Source: Ceratotherium simum simum (lineage: Eukaryota; Chordata; Mammalia; Perissodactyla; Rhinocerotidae). Taken from it: DNA of 64,000 bases. The translations under genes and the position numbers were made by a program. This document shows positions 58,471 to 64,000 of the stretch, piece by piece; positions within the stretch are counted from its first letter, which is position 1, and each line of letters starts with the position of its first letter. The notes beneath the pieces were generated by a model. The model was not told the origin of the DNA. It worked only from the letters and a program-made list of their open reading frames with translations, and searched no databases. Where the stretch lies: positions 10,136,670-10,200,669 of the forward strand of contig NW_004454216.1 of NCBI RefSeq assembly GCF_000283155.1, given 5' to 3'.

Positions 58471-59549
58471 CCTCAGCTTTCCTAACCTTCAGCCATTCTG
58501 TGGGTTGGAGAATATAAATCATCAACAATATTTATTGGTGTTCTAGGCAAAGGATTTAGAAGTCAAGTCAAGAGAAAAAGAAATCAAGATTTCATTATCC
58601 ATTTTACTAAAACACGTGTGTGTGTGTGTGTGTATATGTATTTTACATACATACGTGCATACATACGTATGGTTATGGTGGAATAAGAAGTGCTGTTTTT
58701 GGTAGCTAGGTGCATGGAGCAGGCTATTTAACCTCATTAATCAGTTTCCTTGTTGATTAGAAGGGAATATGATTCCCACCCTGGCTCTCTAATGAAGATC
58801 ACAGTAGATAATATGCATGTATATTCTTTGTAAATTCTAAATTGTTAAGCAAACATAAAGGATGTTAGGTCCTCACACATAGTGAGTGCTAGAGGTAGTG
58901 AGAGGAGTGAAATGTATTCTGCATTTCTAACCGAGGCGTAGAATGAGACCTTCTTTAGGTTCATTTTCCTCTGCTCACTGGAGGAATAGGTCGCCTATTT
59001 TATTGGTCAAAGTAACTAACACTAGCAACCACAATAAAAAAACCTTCAGAAGTCTCAATGGCTTAACACATACTTTTACTTCTTCTTACAAAATGTGGCG
59101 CAGGTTGGTGGGAGCGTTTTATCTTAGAAAATAGGATTCACCTGGCTGTGACACAACCATCTCAACACATGACCTCCAAGCCAGAGAGAGAGGTGGAGGA
59201 GGAATATTGGCTCTTGACTGTCTTAGCCCAAAAGTAATACTCACAATTCTTGTGCACCATCTTTTGGCCAAAACTAGTCGTATGGCCCCTACTTCACTGC
59301 AAAAGAAGCTAGATAATGTGGGAGAGCAGTTGGAGAATGTGGTGAGCACTACCTGTCTAGGACATCTAAGAATCGTGTTAGAATAGATTGTGTCAAAACC
59401 TCATGAGATGGAGCCCTATATCCAAGGCCCTACAAAAGTAAAAGATAAATGAAGACCATATTGGGGGAAACCCAAAAGAGAAAAATATTCATAATACCGG
59501 AGTCTATCTCTGCATCCACAAACAAGGAATATTATGCTTATTTAATTTT
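58471..59549. other. Unassigned DNA
   Basis: It holds a (GT)n tract at about 58,616-58,632 beside an ATAC-rich stretch. No gene is supported. The opposing small frames at 58,943-59,349 show no domain. Confidence 0.5.
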
Positions 59550-59604
59550 ATAATTAATTGTTTTTGTATATATATACATGATATATAATACATTACGTAT
59601 ATAT

Positions 59605-60136
59605 TGTAACTGCTGGCCCTTCAGGACCAGTTCAACTGACTCTATATCTTATCAACAGAATGATTAAGAATTACCTTTCAGAAAATGTGCAAAGTCACAC
59701 AGCCAGAGCACGTGCAGAAGAAGAAATCTTGACCTGAAATGACCGTGGAACCAAAGATTCTCCTCCCCATGGAACCAAAGGACCTGGACATGACTGGAAC
59801 TTAAAAGTTGGCCTCTTATCAGAAGGAAGGGGTCCCTCATTCAGCAAGATCCGGTGTTAAAATTCCTTCCTTCCCTCACCATAAATGTTTAGAACTCTAT
59901 CATAACAGTTTAGAACCTCATCATAAATGTTTAGAACCCTGTCATATATGTTTAGAAGCCCGCCAATCAAAACCCGTCCTGCCAGTGTTTCCACGTACCA
60001 GCCTGTTCTCCCTAACCTCTTAAATTTCACCCCAAATCCTGAACTGAGGAGACAGATGTGAAGGCACATGCCTCCTGTCTCCCTACAGATTGATCTCACA
60101 GAATAAAGCTGGTTTTTCCCCCAAAAGCTGATGCCA
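59605..60136 (+). mobile_element. ERV-type solo LTR with internal tandem repeats
   Basis: About 530 bp from TGTAACTGCTGG to ctgatgcca. A polyadenylation signal aataaa lies at about 60,102, after a 'ctgtctccctacagattgatc' stretch. At about 59,877-59,965 four units of about 21 bp with the core cata(a/t)a(t)gtttagaa(c/g) follow one another, as in the U3 enhancer repeats of some gammaretrovirus-like LTRs. No retroviral genes adjoin. The frames on both strands (59,808-60,023 and 59,857-60,210) simply read the tandem repeats. The ends are approximate. Confidence 0.6.
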
Positions 60137-60214
60137 TAATTAATTGTTTTTTTATGCACATTGGGCAAGAGAACTCCAATTTTGTGTAGAATGTAAAAAG
60201 CACAAATCATAGAA

Positions 60215-60755
60215 TATAATTCCCTTGCTTAAAACTCTCTACAGGCTTTCCATAGAATCTAGACAAGACTTTCCACTGAATCTAGACAAGACATCTTGTG
60301 GCCTGCCTCTGTCTACCTTCTGACCTTACCTCACTCTACAATCTCCTGAACTCATTATACCTTAGCAACTTTGGACTTAATTCTATTCCTCAAATATAAC
60401 AAGCTTATTTCTGTCTCAAGGACTTAATACGTCCTGGTCATTCTGCCTGGAATGCCCTTCTCCTGGATCTTTGCTCAGTGGCTCTTTCTCATTCATGAAA
60501 TCTCAGCCCAAGTATCTACCACCATGCTAACCTCCTTTCTAAAGTTGCCACCACACCTTGTACCATGTTACTTTGTTTTATAGTCAATACGATTTGTTCA
60601 AATTAATAGATTTCTGCCTTGTGTAATTATTTATTTGTCTTAAAACATCCAATTCGTTGTCAGCTTCATTAAGATAGGGATTATGCTTTATGAATCTTTT
60701 CATTTTCCCATGATGTCTAGCAAATCATAAAAAGTCAATAAATACTTGCTGCACT
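60215..60755 (+). repeat. L2 LINE 3' end
   Basis: A long, well-ordered L2 3' part: 'ttgcttaaaactctctacagg', 'ttgtggcctgcctctg', 'tctgcctggaatgcccttctc', 'catgaaatctcagcccaag', 'gataggga' and 'aatacttgctgcactga'. Forward orientation, 5'-truncated as usual, non-coding. Confidence 0.88.
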
Positions 60756-62055
60756 GAACTTATCATCTAGAAGACTATTTAATAGGTTAGGCACTTGGTT
60801 CTGATCTCATAATGAAAAGGATATGAGAACATGCACCAACTTAGTGGGGTAAAAAAGGAGACTTGATAATCTTAAGTGAAGCCACAGCATTTCTACTTGT
60901 TGGTCAATTTTGCTGGGCTGTTCTTCTTTCCAAATTTCTGGTTAAAAAGCAATGGTCATGCAGTATAGTCTAAGCTGACAGAGTCAAACTCACCTTTGGC
61001 CAGAAAATTTAAAGTGTTTCAATTGAAAAAAGAGGTTCTAATTGGTACTGTGTAGACAGCTAATGTGAGTCAGTGTTAATTGTATGGGTATTTAGACCAT
61101 TTAGGCTAATAATTTCCAATTAGAATTGGCATATGATGAAAAGGGATAAAATAGGAATTAGTATTACAAAGCCAAAAGGTCACTGAAGACACCAAGGAAG
61201 AGAAGCAAGAATATGAGCATCTTTCTGAGGAGAAGCATTACCTACAGCTTCCCAGAAAATATCTAGTGCACGTAAGAATTCTAAAATGGCGTTTTGTAGG
61301 AACCATGTCTTGACAGAGAAGAAAGAAAAGGCAATCAAAATATAGACAAAGAAGTACAGAGTACAAAACTTAAAAATTAATCAGATGATTGATGCCTGTG
61401 GATTATTATTTTATTAATTATTTAAAAATAGATTAATACGTTTAGAATGTTCAAAAATCCATTGAGATTTGTAGAAGTTTTCTTAATCCATCTTTATGTA
61501 TCCTGCTCTATGTAATCCCAGCTCTATTCAATGTCTGTAAGCATTGTAAATTCTGGCAGATTAGAGGTTAATTTCTTTATTGCTTATGTAATTATACTTA
61601 ATGTCTTGAGGTGTATTTTATCAAGAATTTTTCCTAAACCTGTTTAATTAAGAATTACATATGCAAATAAAATATGACTGTAAAAGGAAAACAATACTTG
61701 TTTCTGTGAAAATTCCTTGAATTCTTGAAACAGTTTAAGCAAAGTTGAGTTGCTAAAGCATTACTGTCAAATCAGGTATGGGAAAACAACGGTAAAAGAT
61801 TGGAGGAAAATTGATTAAAAAGTCAATGCATTCTGAGCTCAGATTACAAAGATAAAAAAGCAGAACTCCATTTAGCAAATATAAACTCAAACATATGGCC
61901 CTTAGTTCTCAAGACTGTAATTGCATGTGCCTTTTTGTTTGCTTCTCTTACCTAAAAATAAAATACACAGGACATAAATAAATCATTAAAACTTTTTTCC
62001 CATTGAGTGATTTTTCTTTAATGAACAGTACTGTAGCTTTAACTAAGAGATTTTC
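60756..62055. other. Unassigned AT-rich DNA
   Basis: No gene or assignable repeat is visible. The minus-strand frame 61,948-62,271 overlaps the MIR that follows. Confidence 0.5.
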
Positions 62056-62059
62056 AACC

Positions 62060-62170
62060 CCATTACCCTCCTTTAACTGATTGAGAAAATGGAGCTTCAG
62101 AGGAGCTGAGCCACTTGGCCAGCTGAGAACAACCAAAGCACAGTTCTCCTGACTTCCAGTCTGCTGTTCT
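62060..62170 (-). repeat. MIR SINE fragment, antisense
   Basis: 'gagaaaatggagcttcagagg' and 'agctgagccacttggcc' match the reverse complement of the MIR core. Confidence 0.65.
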
Positions 62171-62289
62171 TCCATCTTAAACTGTATCTCCTCATCTGTT
62201 ATTGGCCTTATATTTTTGAGCTTTGTTTTAATTCTGAAGAATGATTTTATAATGTAATTTCTAAAAGTCATAAGTTAATGCTTAATGGG

Positions 62290-62961
62290 GGGGATTTGGG
62301 GATGTACTTTATATCTCCCTCCACCCCTGCTGTGGGTGACAACCCTGGCTTCCATACCTTTAATCCACTTCAGTGTTAACAGCAAGGCTACTTTTGCCTC
62401 AGGTTCTTTCCAGCCAATGGCTGAGTACAGTTGGGGGCAATGGAGCCAGACTTTCACCATGGCATGTGGGACTCCTCTAATGCACAACCTCTGTCTCTAA
62501 TGGGAAACCTATGGGATTCCTTACAGGCCTGGTCAGAACATTCCCAGAACCATGTGCCGCCTGAGGCTCTTTCTATCCAATCCTTTTTTCCCTCCTCTCT
62601 CAGAGGGGTCAAGCATGTGTCACATTCAGAAGGCTCTCCCCCCCACTCTTGCTCTCTCCCCCACTTCATCTTTCACAGATGTTCCCCCCAATAAGTTGCT
62701 TGCATATTTAAATCCAGTTTTAACATCTGCTTCTAGGAGGACCTAGACAGACACACTTGGTACTCATAGTGGTCTAAGAAATTAAGTGGTAAAATGGGGT
62801 GTAGGAATTTCTCACTCACCGTCCAGGTGTCAAGGAGGACCACATCTTGAGTGCAAAATGGGGCATGGTTAGTCCCTAACACAAGGAGATGATCCAGTTG
62901 CTGAAGATTTCACCAGTGGTGGTTAGAAGAACACCCTTGCCAGTGGGATGATTGAAAGATA
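62290..62961 (+). repeat. Possible LTR-retroelement remnant
   Basis: 'taagttgcttgcatatttaaatcc' and 'catctgcttctaggaggacc' resemble the 3' end of ERV/MaLR LTRs. The following 'agtggtctaagaa...gtggtaaaatggggt' could be adjoining internal sequence. I could not settle a family. Four overlapping frames at 62,275-62,746 lie on both strands and are not convincing. Confidence 0.3.
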
Positions 62962-63493
62962 TGGGGTGTTTTTTCTCCACTCATTTTAGGGTCTCTGGCT
63001 GGGGTCCCATGTAAATTAGATTGGTAAAAGACAGATTAACAAGAGAAAAACAAACAAGTTTATTAAGATGTGCATAGGCCATATTAATGGGAGCACCCAG
63101 TGATGAATAACCGAAAGGGGTGGTTAGAACTTGGGCTTATATAATATTTTCAGCTAAAGAAAAGAAAAGGAGTTCTGGGCTTCTGGGCAGGTGAGGCAAG
63201 TTATGGGAAGGTGGCCATAACTATGGTAAACGAAGTATGGTAAACAAAGCTTGTTTGGTAAGGTTCGTTACTTTAAGTAAGTGCCTTCTCCATTGATAAG
63301 AGATAAGAGTCCTCCTCTTCCTGATACTGGAGACGGAGATGCTTCTACCAATGTATATTTCCTTTACAAAAGGCAAACTTGTGTAAAACTTTAGAGCTTT
63401 CTCTGTGTCTGCTGGTGCTCAGTGGCTTTTAGCTCAAAATAATTCATATGCCAAAGAGGTATATTTTGTTGTGTTATATTCTGGTACCTTTCA
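62962..63493 (-). mobile_element. LTR of the same family as at 2.1 kb, antisense
   Basis: It begins TGGGGTGTTTTTTCTCC and ends ggtacctttca. It shares with the 2,082-2,642 LTR 'gattaacaagagaaaaacaa', 'ttttcagctaaagaaaa' and the closing 'ttttg..tt.t...cctttca' stretch, in the same order. Flanking target duplications are not clear. Orientation is inferred from the end type, as for the first copy. Confidence 0.6.
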
Positions 63494-64000
63494 AGGGGGA
63501 GCAATGTCTACAAGGATAGTGAAATTGGCTGTTTATTACTGAATTGTACTGTTGCCAGTCAGAGGAATAATGAGAAACTGAGGGTTGTTGACAAGAACCA
63601 AAGTCTAAGTGTGTGAGCTAAGGGCTGCTGTGGTCTACAAAACAGCCCTTATTTCCTACAGTGGAGCAGGATGCAGCTGAGGAAAAAGTTGGGATCTGAT
63701 ACTTGGCATTGCAGAACTCAGCAAGTGCTTAGCAAATATAGGATTGTTATGCTGAGGCGTCTGTGGGGACATATGGGTGTATGCAATAAGGTTTTTGGCT
63801 CTGCAGACCCCTTATGAACCCTCAAAACTTGCAGAAGTGTCCTTCCACCTGGGAGTACTAGCTAGAACGTGAGAAGATCTAATAGCAACCTCTCTCTCTC
63901 AAAGCAACAGGTTTCTGTTGTAGGAATGGTCTCATTTATTTTTGTCCAAGTCAGGCCAATACCTAGGGTTAAATCCAGGATAATTGGGAACATACAGGGC
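63494..64000. other. Unassigned DNA to the window edge
   Basis: No gene is visible. The stretch may be internal sequence of the element whose LTR ends at 63,493, but I see no conserved retroviral motif to support that. Confidence 0.35.

Noticed and set aside
1..64000. A previously undescribed multi-gene system
   Set aside because: No set of intact genes, conserved operon-like layout or coherent domains is present. The window is repeat-rich mammalian non-coding DNA.

Overview
This is a window of mammalian nuclear DNA, almost certainly from a perissodactyl (horse, rhinoceros or tapir lineage). The main evidence is nine copies of the tRNA-derived ERE-type SINE, with its conserved gccggcc head, tRNA-like B-box (ggatccgaac) and 'gaggaag..tggccctgagctaacatc' body. 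MIR, L2, MER5, MLT2 and MaLR relics add the usual eutherian background. The sequence is AT-rich. I could not support any functional protein-coding gene, rRNA, tRNA, CpG island or CRISPR array. Nearly all open reading frames are chance frames. The clearly protein-derived ones are broken pieces of LINE-1 ORF1 and ORF2.

Layout. 0-15 kb: mostly unique AT-rich DNA with scattered MIR and ancient L1 debris, one Tigger-like DNA transposon split by a solo LTR (1,960-2,730), one ERE (3.3 kb) and an (ATCT)n microsatellite (8.1 kb). 15-20 kb: ancient antisense L1 pieces and two EREs. 20-38 kb: a MaLR-type LTR (21.9 kb), MIRs, two EREs, an L1 3' tail plus MER5 (28 kb), and a diverged dispersed repeat seen three times (13.5, 24.9 and 32.5 kb). 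38-51 kb: the most structured part, a retrotransposon stack four levels deep. An old sense L1 (39.64-51.1 kb) was entered by an MLT2 LTR (41,532-50,848). That LTR was entered by a younger antisense L1 (41,641-50,512). The younger L1 then received an ERE, a piece of L1 3' end and a small composite retroposon. It also carries a 2.2 kb internal segment in inverted orientation, so two long L1 arms face each other. 51-64 kb: three more EREs, two L2 copies, MIRs, an ERV LTR with internal tandem repeats (59.6 kb) and a second copy of the 2 kb LTR family (63 kb).

No set of genes here works together, and I found no evidence of a previously undescribed biological system. What merits a second look is structural: the inverted L1 arms with patchy identity, the L1 insertion lacking its 3' end and obvious target duplication, the composite retroposon that may carry a 3' transduction, and two short GC-richer unique segments (5.3-6.1 and 34.6-35.2 kb) that could be tested for transcription or conservation. 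Family names are from recognition of consensus patterns, not from a search, and repeat boundaries without a stated target duplication are approximate.
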